A program made the position numbers and the translations under genes. From positions 124,001 to 188,000 of the forward strand of contig NZ_WMBA01000001.1 in assembly GCF_009707865.1 (NCBI RefSeq): 64,000 bases of DNA. The letters run 5' to 3'. The notes beneath the pieces were generated by a model. It was not told where the DNA came from, did no database searches, and worked only from the letters and a program-made list of their open reading frames with translations. This document shows, in pieces, positions 56,920 to 64,000 of this stretch (position 1 is its first letter; the number at the start of each line of letters is the position of its first letter). This DNA is from Amycolatopsis pithecellobii (lineage in GTDB: Bacteria > Actinomycetota > Actinomycetes > Mycobacteriales > Pseudonocardiaceae).

Positions 56920-57320
56920 GCAACCTGGGCGACCGGGCGGCGGAGTTCTTCTCCACTTTGGACTTCACACCCGCGGCGGCGGTGCCGATCGCCCCCTATC
57001 CGCTGGAACTGCGCATCACCACGCCGGAGGAACGGTTCGACATCGCGTTCCGTGACGGCAGACCGGGCGAGGTCACCGAGGTCTCGCGCGATGCCGGGCC
57101 CGGCCACTGGACCCTGGAGCTGCGCGCGGATCAGCGGGTCTTCGAGGGCATCTTCGCCGGGGCGCTGACGATGGGGGAGGCGATGTATGCGGGACTGCTC
57201 GTCGCGCCGGAGGAGAAGTCGAAGCACAACCTCTCGTGCGCCATCGGACCGGCCATCCGCCTCGTGCAGGAAGCCCGCCGGCGGGCCGGCGATCCCCGCG
57301 AGCCGAATGCGAAGGGCTGA
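56901..57320 (+). CDS. SCP2-like sterol/lipid-binding-domain protein (tentative)
   Basis: 139 residues from ATG 56901, chosen because GGAGG lies six bases before it; this overlaps the NicX-like gene by 19 bases (ATG 56916 also overlaps). The sequence ELRITTPEERFDIAFRDGRP, HWTLELRADQRVFEGIFAGA, LTMGEAMYAGLLVAPEEKSK suggests the SCP2 fold (a strand-rich sheet with a hydrophobic tunnel), where the 'W.L....' and 'G.LT...A...G' segments recur. Function in the operon is unknown; the assignment is by pattern and could be wrong. Confidence 0.5.
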   Translation: MADPGMSNLGDRAAEFFSTLDFTPAAAVPIAPYPLELRITTPEERFDIAFRDGRPGEVTEVSRDAGPGHWTLELRADQRVFEGIFAGALTMGEAMYAGLLVAPEEKSKHNLSCAIGPAIRLVQEARRRAGDPREPNAKG

Positions 57321-57322
57321 TC

Positions 57323-58261
57323 ATGCGTCTGGCAACGGTGCGCCGTGGGGGAGTGGCGGTCGTGGTCGCCCTCACCGATGGTGGCCTGCGCGAGCTGACC
57401 GGCATGCTCCCGGACCCGCGCACAGCCGTGGATCCGTTCGTTCAGCTCATCGAGATCATCGATGAGCTGGACCCCGACGTGATCGCGGCGCAGCCGCTCG
57501 TGGAGGAGCACGTATCCACATTCGCCCCCCTCGTTCCGCGGCCGGGCAAGATCGTGGCCGCGCCGGTGAACTACCACGATCACCAGGAGGAAATGAAGGT
57601 GGCGGGCAATGTCTCGGCGCTCGGATTCTTCCTCAAATCGCCGGCCTCGGTCCTCGCCCACGGCGGCACCGTCCGGCTCCCGTACACGGATCGGCGCTTC
57701 GACCAAGAGGGCGAACTCGCCTTCGTGATCAAGAAGCGGGCACGCCACATCGATCCCGGCGACTTCCTCGAATACATCGCCGGATACACGTGCCTGCTCG
57801 ATATCACCATGCGTGGCGGCGAGGACCGCTCGACGCGTAAATCCTTCGACACCTTCACCCCGGTCGGCCCGTACCTCGTGACGCCGGAAGAGGTCGGTTG
57901 CCTCGACGACCTGACGCTGCGCTGCTCGGTCAACGGCATTCTGCGGCAGGACGCGGACATCTCGGATTTGATCTGGGGTGTCCCGAGATTTCTCAGCTAT
58001 GCGTCGTCGGTGATGACCCTCGAGCCGGGCGACATCGTCACCACCGGAACACCCGCCGGGGTGGGCGAGATCGCCGAAGGAGACGTCATCGAGGTGTCGA
58101 TCGACCGGATCGGGACGTTGAGCGTCACGGTCAGCGCCCAGGGCGCGGTCGAGTGCCCCACCGAGGGCGCCAAGTCGGGACCACGTCCGCCGGCCCAGGT
58201 GACGCCCGTTCGCCGCCGGACATCAGCGTCGGAGCTTTTCAATGTGAACACTTTCTGTTAG
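57323..58261 (+). CDS. Fumarylacetoacetate hydrolase (FAH) family protein
   Basis: 312 residues. The catalytic domain begins at KIVAAPVNYHDHQEEMKVAG; metal ligands are in FDQEGELAFVIKK (Glu-x-Glu) and LLDITMRGGED, and the end is LEPGDIVTTGTPAGVGEIAE. The first ~75 residues form the usual small N-domain (RLATVRRGGVAVVVALTDGG). A ~35-residue Pro/Arg-rich tail follows the fold. Members cleave acylpyruvates or maleyl/fumarylpyruvate, so it could serve the gentisate module at 61562 as well as its own operon. It is one of two FAH proteins in the window. Confidence 0.88.
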   Translation: MRLATVRRGGVAVVVALTDGGLRELTGMLPDPRTAVDPFVQLIEIIDELDPDVIAAQPLVEEHVSTFAPLVPRPGKIVAAPVNYHDHQEEMKVAGNVSALGFFLKSPASVLAHGGTVRLPYTDRRFDQEGELAFVIKKRARHIDPGDFLEYIAGYTCLLDITMRGGEDRSTRKSFDTFTPVGPYLVTPEEVGCLDDLTLRCSVNGILRQDADISDLIWGVPRFLSYASSVMTLEPGDIVTTGTPAGVGEIAEGDVIEVSIDRIGTLSVTVSAQGAVECPTEGAKSGPRPPAQVTPVRRRTSASELFNVNTFC

Positions 58262-58274
58262 GTGGTTTGAGATC

Positions 58275-59441
58275 ATGAATGTCAATCCGCGCGCCGCCGC
58301 GCTGCTGAAGGCCGGGCAGAAGCTCGCTCCGCTCATCCGCGAGAACGCCGAATATGCCGATATCCACGGACGGCTCGCGCCCGAAGTGGTCGCGGCGTAC
58401 CACGAGAACGGCCTGTTCGGTATGTGGGTGCCCGAGGTGCTGGGTGGTGCGGAAGCCGATCCCCTTACCGCACTGGAACTCTGCGAGCTGATCTCCTACG
58501 AGGACGCGTCCGCGGGCTGGGTGCTGTTCACAGGATCGGTGGGCATCTCCACACCCGCGTTCTATCTGCCCGACGAGGGGGTCAAGGACGTCTTCAGCGG
58601 CAGCCGGATGCCGGTGGGCGCCGGCCAGGGCACACGCTCCGGCAAGGCGGTCCGCGTCGAGGGCGGCTACCGGCTGACCGGTGAGTGGAACTTCGCCTCG
58701 AGCGCGCCGTACGCCAGTCACATCTTCACTCTCGGCACCGTCGAGGACACGAAGGAGCCGGTCCTGTTCGTCCTGCCCGCTGAGGACGTGAACATCGACA
58801 CCGAATCGTGGGATGTGATCGGTCTGCGCGGCACCGGGAGCTTCGACTACTCCACCGACGACGCGTTCGTCCCCGACCGGCGCACGTATCCCGCGGGTAT
58901 CGACGGAACTCCGGTTCGCGGCGGGGTCCTCGGCAAGCTCGGCCTGGTGCAGACGTCGATGATCGGCCACACCGCCTGGGCGCTGGGCGTCGGGCGCCGG
59001 TTGCTGGACGAGCTCAGCGCGTCCATGCGCGAGAAGGCCGGGCGTGCGGGCGCGCAGGCCGGCAGTGACAGCAGCCACGAGCAATACGCGAACGCCGAGG
59101 CACAGGTGCGCTCCGCTCGGGCGCTGGCCTTCGAGACGTGGTCGGACGCGTGGGAAACGCTTTCGCGCGGTGGGGATATCAGCAAGCGCCAGTCGAGTCT
59201 GATGCGCCTGGCGCTGAACAATGCGACCTGGTCGGCCTTCCGGGTGGGCACGTTCGTCAATACCGCGGCCGGAACTCGCGCGCTTCGCCAAGGCACCATT
59301 CAGCGCTTCTACCGCGATCTGCACGCCGGTGCGGCGCACATCATGTCCGCGCCTCCGGTGCTGCGCGACGCCGGGCGCGAGCTCGCCGGCCTCGCCGAGC
59401 ACGAGCACTGGTTCTACGCAGGACTCGTCGGCGAGCGGTGA
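58275..59441 (+). CDS. Acyl-CoA-dehydrogenase-type flavin monooxygenase
   Basis: 388 residues, the same length as the protein at 49731 and close to it throughout: ENGLFGMWVPEVLGGAEADP, SYEDASAGWVLFTGSVGIST, LTGEWNFASSAPYASHIF, DVIGLRGTGSFDYSTDDAFV, HTAWALGVGRRLLDELSASM and RDLHAGAAHIMSAPPVLRDA. No flavin reductase lies beside it, so the one at 49218 or 30446 must serve it if it is a two-component oxygenase. AGGTGG precedes the ATG. Confidence 0.86.
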   Translation: MNVNPRAAALLKAGQKLAPLIRENAEYADIHGRLAPEVVAAYHENGLFGMWVPEVLGGAEADPLTALELCELISYEDASAGWVLFTGSVGISTPAFYLPDEGVKDVFSGSRMPVGAGQGTRSGKAVRVEGGYRLTGEWNFASSAPYASHIFTLGTVEDTKEPVLFVLPAEDVNIDTESWDVIGLRGTGSFDYSTDDAFVPDRRTYPAGIDGTPVRGGVLGKLGLVQTSMIGHTAWALGVGRRLLDELSASMREKAGRAGAQAGSDSSHEQYANAEAQVRSARALAFETWSDAWETLSRGGDISKRQSSLMRLALNNATWSAFRVGTFVNTAAGTRALRQGTIQRFYRDLHAGAAHIMSAPPVLRDAGRELAGLAEHEHWFYAGLVGER

Positions 59442-59446
59442 GCGCG

Positions 59447-60631
59447 ATGCCTGCACCGAATAATTTCGGGACGTGGCGTGCGGGCGCGAGGGCCCGGCTG
59501 CCCCGGTTCGCCTTCGACTTCGCCGACGGAGGAGCCGACGACGAGATCACGCTGAGGCGCAACCAGACTGCCTTCGACGATCTGTCGTTGATTCCCCGCG
59601 TGTTGCGAGGTATCGAGCACGCGTCGACGGAGCGGGAGCTGTTCGGCAGACGTCTGCGCGTTCCGGTACTGCCGGCACCGACGGGCGACAGCCGGATCCT
59701 CGGTCCGCAGGCGGAGCTTGCGCAAGCACGTGGCGCGAGTGCGGCCGGCACGGTGAGCGTCTTGAGCGCCGTCGCAAGCTTGACGCCGGACCGCGTGGCG
59801 GCGGCTGTGGACGAGCCGCAGTGGGCCCAGCTCTTCCTGTACCGGGACCGGGAGGTCACGCAGGCGGCGGTGGACCGCCTCAAGCGGCTCGGGTTCTCAG
59901 CTCTTGTGCTCACTGTGGACGGTCCCGTGAAGGGGAACCGTGAGCGGGACATCCGTAACGGATTCCGCCTGCCACTGAGGCCGACGGTGAGAATGGCGCT
60001 GCGCAACATCCGGCACGGGAAATGGATGTGGGACTACTTCACGACCGATCCCGGGTCGAGCGCGGAGCGGGGGCTGAGAGCCCGCCTGTCGACGCTTCTC
60101 GAGAACCGCCGCCGGCAGGCGCTTTCGGTGCCGGCCGTCTTCAACGTCGACCAGAACTGGGATGACCTCAAGTGGCTTCGCGGCATCTGGGACGGCCCGC
60201 TGCTCCTCAAAGGCGTGATGTGCGCCGAGGATGCCGACCTCGCGCTGGAACTCGGCTGTGACGGCGTGATCGTGTCCAACCACGGTGGACGGGAGCTCGA
60301 CGGTCTGCCGGCCTCGATCGAGGTACTCCCGGAGATCGCGGCCGGTGTCGCCGGCCGGGCACCGATCCTGCTCGACGGCGGGATTCGCCGGGGCACCGAC
60401 GTGGTCAAGGCCCTCAGTCTGGGGGCGACCGCCTGCCTCGTCGGGCGGCCGTGGCTGTACGCGCTCGCCGTCGGAGGCACGGAAGGCGTCCAGCAGATGC
60501 TGGACGCCTTCCGCGGCGAGATTCTCTCGGCCATGCAACTTCTCGGCGTGACGAAGCTCGAACAACTGGGACCGGAGTTCGTCCGCCGGCGAGCCGGAAC
60601 GGGACTGGAGCCGCCGCCGTCCCGCCCATGA
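59447..60631 (+). CDS. FMN-dependent alpha-hydroxy-acid oxidase/dehydrogenase
   Basis: About 394 residues from ATG 59447 (GTG 59438 overlaps the previous stop and is possible). The family pattern is complete: FAFDFADGGADDEITLRRNQ near the start (with Phe where glycolate oxidase has a Tyr), VPVLPAPTGDSRILGPQAEL, QLFLYRDREV, LTVDGPVKGNRERDIRNGF, the catalytic His and Arg in SNHGGRELDG, and LLDGGIRRGTDVVKAL for the FMN phosphate. It oxidises an L-2-hydroxy acid such as a mandelate or lactate analogue to the keto acid. Last gene of the block; seven bases from the convergent IclR stop. Confidence 0.9.
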   Translation: MPAPNNFGTWRAGARARLPRFAFDFADGGADDEITLRRNQTAFDDLSLIPRVLRGIEHASTERELFGRRLRVPVLPAPTGDSRILGPQAELAQARGASAAGTVSVLSAVASLTPDRVAAAVDEPQWAQLFLYRDREVTQAAVDRLKRLGFSALVLTVDGPVKGNRERDIRNGFRLPLRPTVRMALRNIRHGKWMWDYFTTDPGSSAERGLRARLSTLLENRRRQALSVPAVFNVDQNWDDLKWLRGIWDGPLLLKGVMCAEDADLALELGCDGVIVSNHGGRELDGLPASIEVLPEIAAGVAGRAPILLDGGIRRGTDVVKALSLGATACLVGRPWLYALAVGGTEGVQQMLDAFRGEILSAMQLLGVTKLEQLGPEFVRRRAGTGLEPPPSRP

Positions 60632-60638
60632 CGGCCCG

Positions 60639-61409
60639 CTACGGCGCCGCCGGTTCCTTCCGGTTCCGCGTTGCCTCGATGATGCGCTGAACGGCGGCGC
60701 CCTGGGCTTCGACCGATTCCACGCGCGACGTCGGCGCGGCCACGGTGATCGCGGCCGGCGAGTTCGCCGGTCCGAACGTGACCGCGACGGCGGTGACGTC
60801 CGGCTCGCTCTCTTCCTGGTTCGTCGCGTAACCACGCTCGCGGATCACGTCGAGGGCCTTGAGTAACGCCGTCTTGGTGCCGATCGACCGCGACGTGAGC
60901 GTGGGCAGCTTTTCATCGGGGTAGAGGGCGTCGAACGCGTCCCGGCTCAGGGTGCTGAGCAATACCTTGCCGCCCGATACGCAGTGCGCGGGGAGTAGCT
61001 GCCCGGTGCGCGACCCGACCCGGAGGATCTGCGGAGACTCAAGGGAATCGAGGAACCGGACGTTCGTGCCCTCGAGCGTTACGAGCGAGATCGTTTCCCG
61101 CATTTCCTCCGCCAGCGCCGATAGATACGGCCGGGCGCGGCCACGGATATCGAGCATGTCGACCACGGCGAGACCGATCTCGGTGAGCTCGGGCCCGGGG
61201 GTGTAGGCACGCGTGACCGGCTCCTGGACGGCGAATCCGCGCTGGGTCAACGAAACCAGCAGCCGGTGGGCCGTGGACCGCGCGACGCCGAGCTGTGCGG
61301 CCACGTCGGCGACGCGCAGCACGTTCCGGGACTTGAACAGCAAAAGGATGCTCAACGCATTGTCGACCGAGCTGACCAGCCTCGTGTCGTTCATGGGCCC
61401 GTCCGACAT
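60639..61409 (-). CDS. IclR-family transcriptional regulator
   Basis: 256 residues (or 251 if started at the ATG at 61394). Winged helix: RLVSSVDNALSILLLFKSRN, VADVAAQLGVARSTAHRLLV, SLTQRGFAVQ. Effector domain: LSALAEEMRETISLVTLEGT, LLPAHCVSGGKVLLSTLSRD, GYATNQEESEPDVTAVAVTF. Its likely targets are the gentisate genes divergent from it (61562) across a 150-base interval containing two GTTCCGCTAT repeats. IclR activators and repressors of gentisate or 3-hydroxybenzoate genes are known in actinobacteria. Confidence 0.9.
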   Translation of the reverse strand: MSDGPMNDTRLVSSVDNALSILLLFKSRNVLRVADVAAQLGVARSTAHRLLVSLTQRGFAVQEPVTRAYTPGPELTEIGLAVVDMLDIRGRARPYLSALAEEMRETISLVTLEGTNVRFLDSLESPQILRVGSRTGQLLPAHCVSGGKVLLSTLSRDAFDALYPDEKLPTLTSRSIGTKTALLKALDVIRERGYATNQEESEPDVTAVAVTFGPANSPAAITVAAPTSRVESVEAQGAAVQRIIEATRNRKEPAAP

Positions 61410-61525
61410 TCACCCCGAGCTTTCCGTGAGGCATTCCCGATATAGCGCCAGGCACAACGATGTTACAGCCTCCGGTCACGACGAGCGCAGAAGTGTTCGC
61501 CTCTGCGGGACAGTGCTCCGCAGTC

Positions 61526-61563
61526 TTGACGGTGTTCCGCTATACATGACATAGTTCCGCTAT
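61526..61563 (+). promoter_or_regulatory. Leaderless promoter with two 10-bp direct repeats
   Basis: TTGACG (61526-61531) and CATAGT (61550-61555, spacing 18) would start transcription at the ATG at 61562, and no ribosome site precedes that ATG. GTTCCGCTAT occurs at 61534-61543 and again exactly 20 bases on at 61554-61563, the second copy running into the start codon; CTAT-N7-ATAG (61540-61554) adds dyad symmetry between them. Most probably this is the binding region of the divergent IclR protein. Confidence 0.65.
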
Positions 61564-62704
61564 GGCGAATCATAGGGAGATTCCTGCGCAGGTGCGTTTT
61601 CCGACCGCGACGGAGCTTGATGCCGAGGTGCCGGGGCAGGTCATCACCGAGATCGCCGACCTCTATACCGACCTCGACGCGCTGAACCTCCAGCCGCTGT
61701 GGACCCAGAACGCCCGCCTGCTTTCGAAGGTGCCCCGTCCGTCCGCCCTTCCGTGGTTATGGCGGCACGGCGACCTTCGGCGCATGGCGGAACGGAGCAA
61801 GGATCTGATCACGATCTCCCGTGGCGGCGATCGCCGGGTGCTGGCTCTGGCGAATCCCGGGCTGGGCGGAAAGCCGTTCGCCACACCGACTCTGTGGGCG
61901 GCGATCCAGTACCTCGGCGGCGGGGAGAGCGCACCGGGACATCGCCATTCGCCGGCCGCTATCCGGTTCGTGCTCGAAGGCTCCGGCACGATCACGACCG
62001 TGGACGGCGATGCGTGCGAGATGCGGTCCGGTGACCTGATCTTGACGCCGCCCTGGCAGTTCCACGACCACGCGAACGAGTCCGGCTCACCGATGATCTG
62101 GTTCGACGGGCTTGACCTTCCGATCGTCAGCCACCTGGACGCGATCTTCTTCGAGCTGTTCCCGGGTGCCGACATGCAGCCGGTTCGAGGACGGAATATC
62201 TCGGAGGGGATCTACGGCGGCCGGGCGACGGTGCCGCGCGTCGAGGGCTCCGCGACCGGGCCCTCATCGCCGCTGCTGGTCTACCGATACGAGGACACCG
62301 GGAAGAGCCTCGCCGCGCTGCTTGCCCATTCGGCGGGGCCGATGGTGTCGCTCGAGTACATCAATCCGGTCACCGGGGCAGGCGTACTTCCGACTATCGG
62401 GTGCTATGCGCACCGGATCGCCGCGCGGCGCCCTACCGTCCCCCGCCGCGAGGTCGGCAGCTCGGTATTCGTCGTCTACCGCGGTAGCGGAAAGTCGATC
62501 ATCGACGGCGTCGAGTTCGCCTGGGGTGAAGGAGACGTTTTCGTGGTGCCTTCATGGGCCTGCGTCGAACACCACGCGAACGTCGAGAGCGACTTGTTCT
62601 CGATCACTGACCAGCCGGTGATCAAGGCCCTCGGCCTGTACCGAGAGGACTTCGAGGCTGCGCAAAAGGTCGTCGGCGTGTTCGAAGGCGGGAACGATGT
62701 CTAG
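61562..62704 (+). CDS. Gentisate 1,2-dioxygenase-like cupin dioxygenase
   Basis: 380 residues with two cupin barrels. The first contains the iron site His127-x-His129 (SAPGHRHSPAAIRFVLEGSG) and WQFHDHANES (His168, His170); the second barrel (VFVVYRGSGKSIIDGVEFAW, VPSWACVEHHAN) is partly degenerate, as in known gentisate dioxygenases. LWAAIQYLGGGE is also a family segment. The enzyme opens gentisate to maleylpyruvate with O2. It overlaps the next gene, a hydroxylase that can make gentisate, which supports the assignment; a hydroxynaphthoate or salicylate dioxygenase is the alternative. Confidence 0.88.
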   Translation: MANHREIPAQVRFPTATELDAEVPGQVITEIADLYTDLDALNLQPLWTQNARLLSKVPRPSALPWLWRHGDLRRMAERSKDLITISRGGDRRVLALANPGLGGKPFATPTLWAAIQYLGGGESAPGHRHSPAAIRFVLEGSGTITTVDGDACEMRSGDLILTPPWQFHDHANESGSPMIWFDGLDLPIVSHLDAIFFELFPGADMQPVRGRNISEGIYGGRATVPRVEGSATGPSSPLLVYRYEDTGKSLAALLAHSAGPMVSLEYINPVTGAGVLPTIGCYAHRIAARRPTVPRREVGSSVFVVYRGSGKSIIDGVEFAWGEGDVFVVPSWACVEHHANVESDLFSITDQPVIKALGLYREDFEAAQKVVGVFEGGNDV

Positions 62705-63890
62705 TATCGCGCCGACGATCATTGTCGGAGGCGGTATCGGAGGGCTGGCGACCGCGTTGTCGCTGGCCTCTCACGGGCGCCAGGTGCATGTCCTGGAACG
62801 GGCTCCCGAGTTCGGTGAGCTCGGCGCCGGAATCCAGCTCGCGCCGAACGCGCTCCATGTGCTGAAGGCGTTGGGAGTACTGGACTCCATCCTCGCCGAG
62901 GCCGTACGGCCCGTCCGCGCGATGATGATGGACGCCCGCACCGGCGACCTCTTGGCGGAGATGGATTTCGGTGCGCATTTCCAGGAAACTTTCGGGGCGC
63001 CCTACATCGTCACTCATCGCAGTGACCTGCTGAACTCGCTGGTGAAGGCTTGCCGGGCAAGCGATCTGGTCACGCTGGAGAACTCCCGGCAGGTGATCCG
63101 CCTCGAGCAGCGCGGGGAAAACGTTCTGCTGACGTGTGACGACGGGGCTCGCTATTCGGCCGAGCTCGTGATCGGCGCCGATGGCCTGCGCTCGGTGTGC
63201 CGCGAGTACGTGCTGGGCGATGGCCCGCCGGTGTGCAGCGGTGACGTCGCTTACCGGGGCGCGATACCCATTGCCCGCGCGCGGAACGTGAGCGGCGAAC
63301 CCACCATCAAGTGGTGGATCGGTCCGAACGTGCACCTCATCCAATACCCGGTCCGTGGCGGGCACCTGTTCAACCAGGTCGGCGTATTCACCAGCGACGC
63401 GTACCGGGATGGGGTGGATCCCGGTTCGACGGACTGGGGAACGCCGGAAGAACTCGACGAGCGCTTCAGCGACTTGGACGAGCGCGTGCGATCATCGGCC
63501 GCCCTCCTGAACCGGGATCGACGGTGGGCGCTGTTCGACCGCCGGCCGGCGCCGACCTGGACCAAGGGCCGGGTCAGCCTGATCGGCGACGCCGCGCACC
63601 CGATGCTCCAGTATCTGGCGCAAGGTGGCTGCCAGGCCCTGGAGGATGCGTTCACCCTGGGGGCCTGCTTCGCGGACAGCTCGGTGGAGGTGGCCGTTGC
63701 CTTGTCCCGCTACGAAAGTATTCGCCGGCCCCGAGCCGGCCTCGCCCAAACCTGGGCGCGCCGGGTAGGGGACATCGTGCACGGAGACGGCCTGGTCGCC
63801 ATCCTGCGCGACGGACTGCTTCGCCGGCTCGACGCAAAAGACTTCCGGTACGTCGATTGGCTCTACCGAGCAGGAAAGGCACCACGATGA
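62697..63890 (+). CDS. FAD hydroxylase, 3-hydroxybenzoate 6-hydroxylase-like
   Basis: 397 residues, single-domain flavoprotein hydroxylase: IIVGGGIGGLATALSLASHG (FAD), HRSDLLNSLVKAC, ELVIGADGLRSVCREYVLG (DG motif) and GDAAHPMLQYLAQGGCQALE (GD motif). The PMLQYLAQGGCQALEDA segment is the style of 3-hydroxybenzoate 6-hydroxylases and salicylate hydroxylases. Beside a gentisate dioxygenase the former is more likely: 3-hydroxybenzoate + NADH + O2 to gentisate. The ATG overlaps the dioxygenase stop by eight bases, and the next gene overlaps its own stop (ATGA). Confidence 0.87.
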   Translation: MSSIAPTIIVGGGIGGLATALSLASHGRQVHVLERAPEFGELGAGIQLAPNALHVLKALGVLDSILAEAVRPVRAMMMDARTGDLLAEMDFGAHFQETFGAPYIVTHRSDLLNSLVKACRASDLVTLENSRQVIRLEQRGENVLLTCDDGARYSAELVIGADGLRSVCREYVLGDGPPVCSGDVAYRGAIPIARARNVSGEPTIKWWIGPNVHLIQYPVRGGHLFNQVGVFTSDAYRDGVDPGSTDWGTPEELDERFSDLDERVRSSAALLNRDRRWALFDRRPAPTWTKGRVSLIGDAAHPMLQYLAQGGCQALEDAFTLGACFADSSVEVAVALSRYESIRRPRAGLAQTWARRVGDIVHGDGLVAILRDGLLRRLDAKDFRYVDWLYRAGKAPR

Positions 63891-64000
63891 CGATTACCCA
63901 CAACGTGGCCTCCGATATGTCCGAGCTCGTCGACCCCGACGAGAAGATCGAGTGGCTCGGCTCGGGATACGGCGGCCACGACGACAACGGGACGTTCCTG
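63887..64000 (+). CDS. Partial gene, probable SMP-30/gluconolactonase-family protein
   Basis: Only 38 codons fit before the window ends. The ATG overlaps the hydroxylase stop (ATGA), so it is part of the gentisate operon. The visible part runs MTITHNVASDMSELVDPDEK and then IEWLGSGYGGHDDNGTF; the EWL.SGYGG opening is often seen at the start of SMP-30/gluconolactonase/LRE-like beta-propellers, before the GEGPVW metal segment. With so little sequence this is a tentative call. Confidence 0.5.
   Translation, partial: MTITHNVASDMSELVDPDEKIEWLGSGYGGHDDNGTFL

Noticed and set aside
1-64000. CRISPR arrays, tRNA/rRNA genes, insertion sequences, phage genes
   Set aside because: No repeat-spacer pattern, no tRNA-like clover and no transposase, integrase or phage-like product found on reading both strands.

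Overview
The window is high-GC DNA (about two thirds G+C by eye). It has GTG/TTG starts, four-base stop/start overlaps, several apparently leaderless genes, and many IclR, TetR, GntR, LysR and MarR regulators. This suggests the chromosome of an actinomycete, probably a soil genus such as Amycolatopsis, Pseudonocardia or a relative (inference from style, not from a marker gene). I see no rRNA, tRNA, transposase, integrase or CRISPR array. Nearly everything is catabolic enzymes, one ABC importer and their regulators, so this is an accessory catabolic 'archipelago' of blocks, most with their own regulator.

Layout. 0-6 kb: a frameshifted GntR gene and a LysR gene on the minus strand, divergent from a hydroxy-acid operon (tartrate/D-malate-type dehydrogenase, a decayed hydantoinase-B remnant, a D-2-hydroxyacid dehydrogenase, AtuA-like protein, DUF4387). 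It ends at a strong two-way hairpin. 6-12 kb, minus strand: amidohydrolase, aldehyde dehydrogenase, then decayed genes (amidohydrolase, enoyl-CoA hydratase, acyl-CoA synthetase fragment) with a LysR gene among them, and an IclR gene. 12.3-26.3 kb: a 16-gene plus-strand operon facing that IclR gene: 4-oxalocrotonate tautomerase and decarboxylase, SnoaL-like protein, cupin, DUF3500 protein, Rieske oxygenase, five LIV-type importer genes, the matching FMN/2Fe-2S reductase, class II aldolase, metallo-hydrolase, alpha/beta-hydrolase and epoxide hydrolase.

26.4-36.3 kb: two plus-strand operons flank a TetR gene and share a promoter-proximal operator. The first carries a CocE/NonD hydrolase, a SnoaL-like protein, a two-component flavin monooxygenase and a flavin reductase fused to an IclR-effector-like domain. 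The second carries an FAH-family hydrolase, an FAD hydroxylase, a cupin-like protein and a second DUF3500 protein. 36.4-40.6 kb: amidohydrolase/TetR divergent from an isochorismatase-like hydrolase, then GntR, a 600-base region with no supported gene, and a VOC protein. 40.6-46.1 kb: MarR, leaderless metallo-hydrolase, MarR, berberine-bridge-type oxidase, CaiB-type CoA transferase and HMG-CoA-lyase-like aldolase.

46.2-60.6 kb: amidohydrolase plus a 4,5-dihydroxyphthalate-decarboxylase-like protein, then IclR, and a long plus-strand block with two more acyl-CoA-dehydrogenase-type monooxygenases, a flavin reductase, isopropylmalate-synthase-like aldolase, SDR, FAD oxidase, GlcG/HbpS-like protein, a NicX-like protein with substituted metal ligands, an SCP2-like protein, FAH hydrolase and an FMN hydroxy-acid oxidase. 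60.6-64 kb: IclR divergent from a gentisate module (gentisate-1,2-dioxygenase-like cupin, 3-hydroxybenzoate-6-hydroxylase-like FAD enzyme, and the start of a probable SMP-30/gluconolactonase gene cut by the window edge).

Taken together the genes point to oxidation, decarboxylation and ring or side-chain cleavage of aromatic or phenolic acids and their esters. The most unusual parts are the two DUF3500 operons, the shared TetR operator, the reductase-sensor fusion, and two enzymes whose expected metal ligands are replaced.
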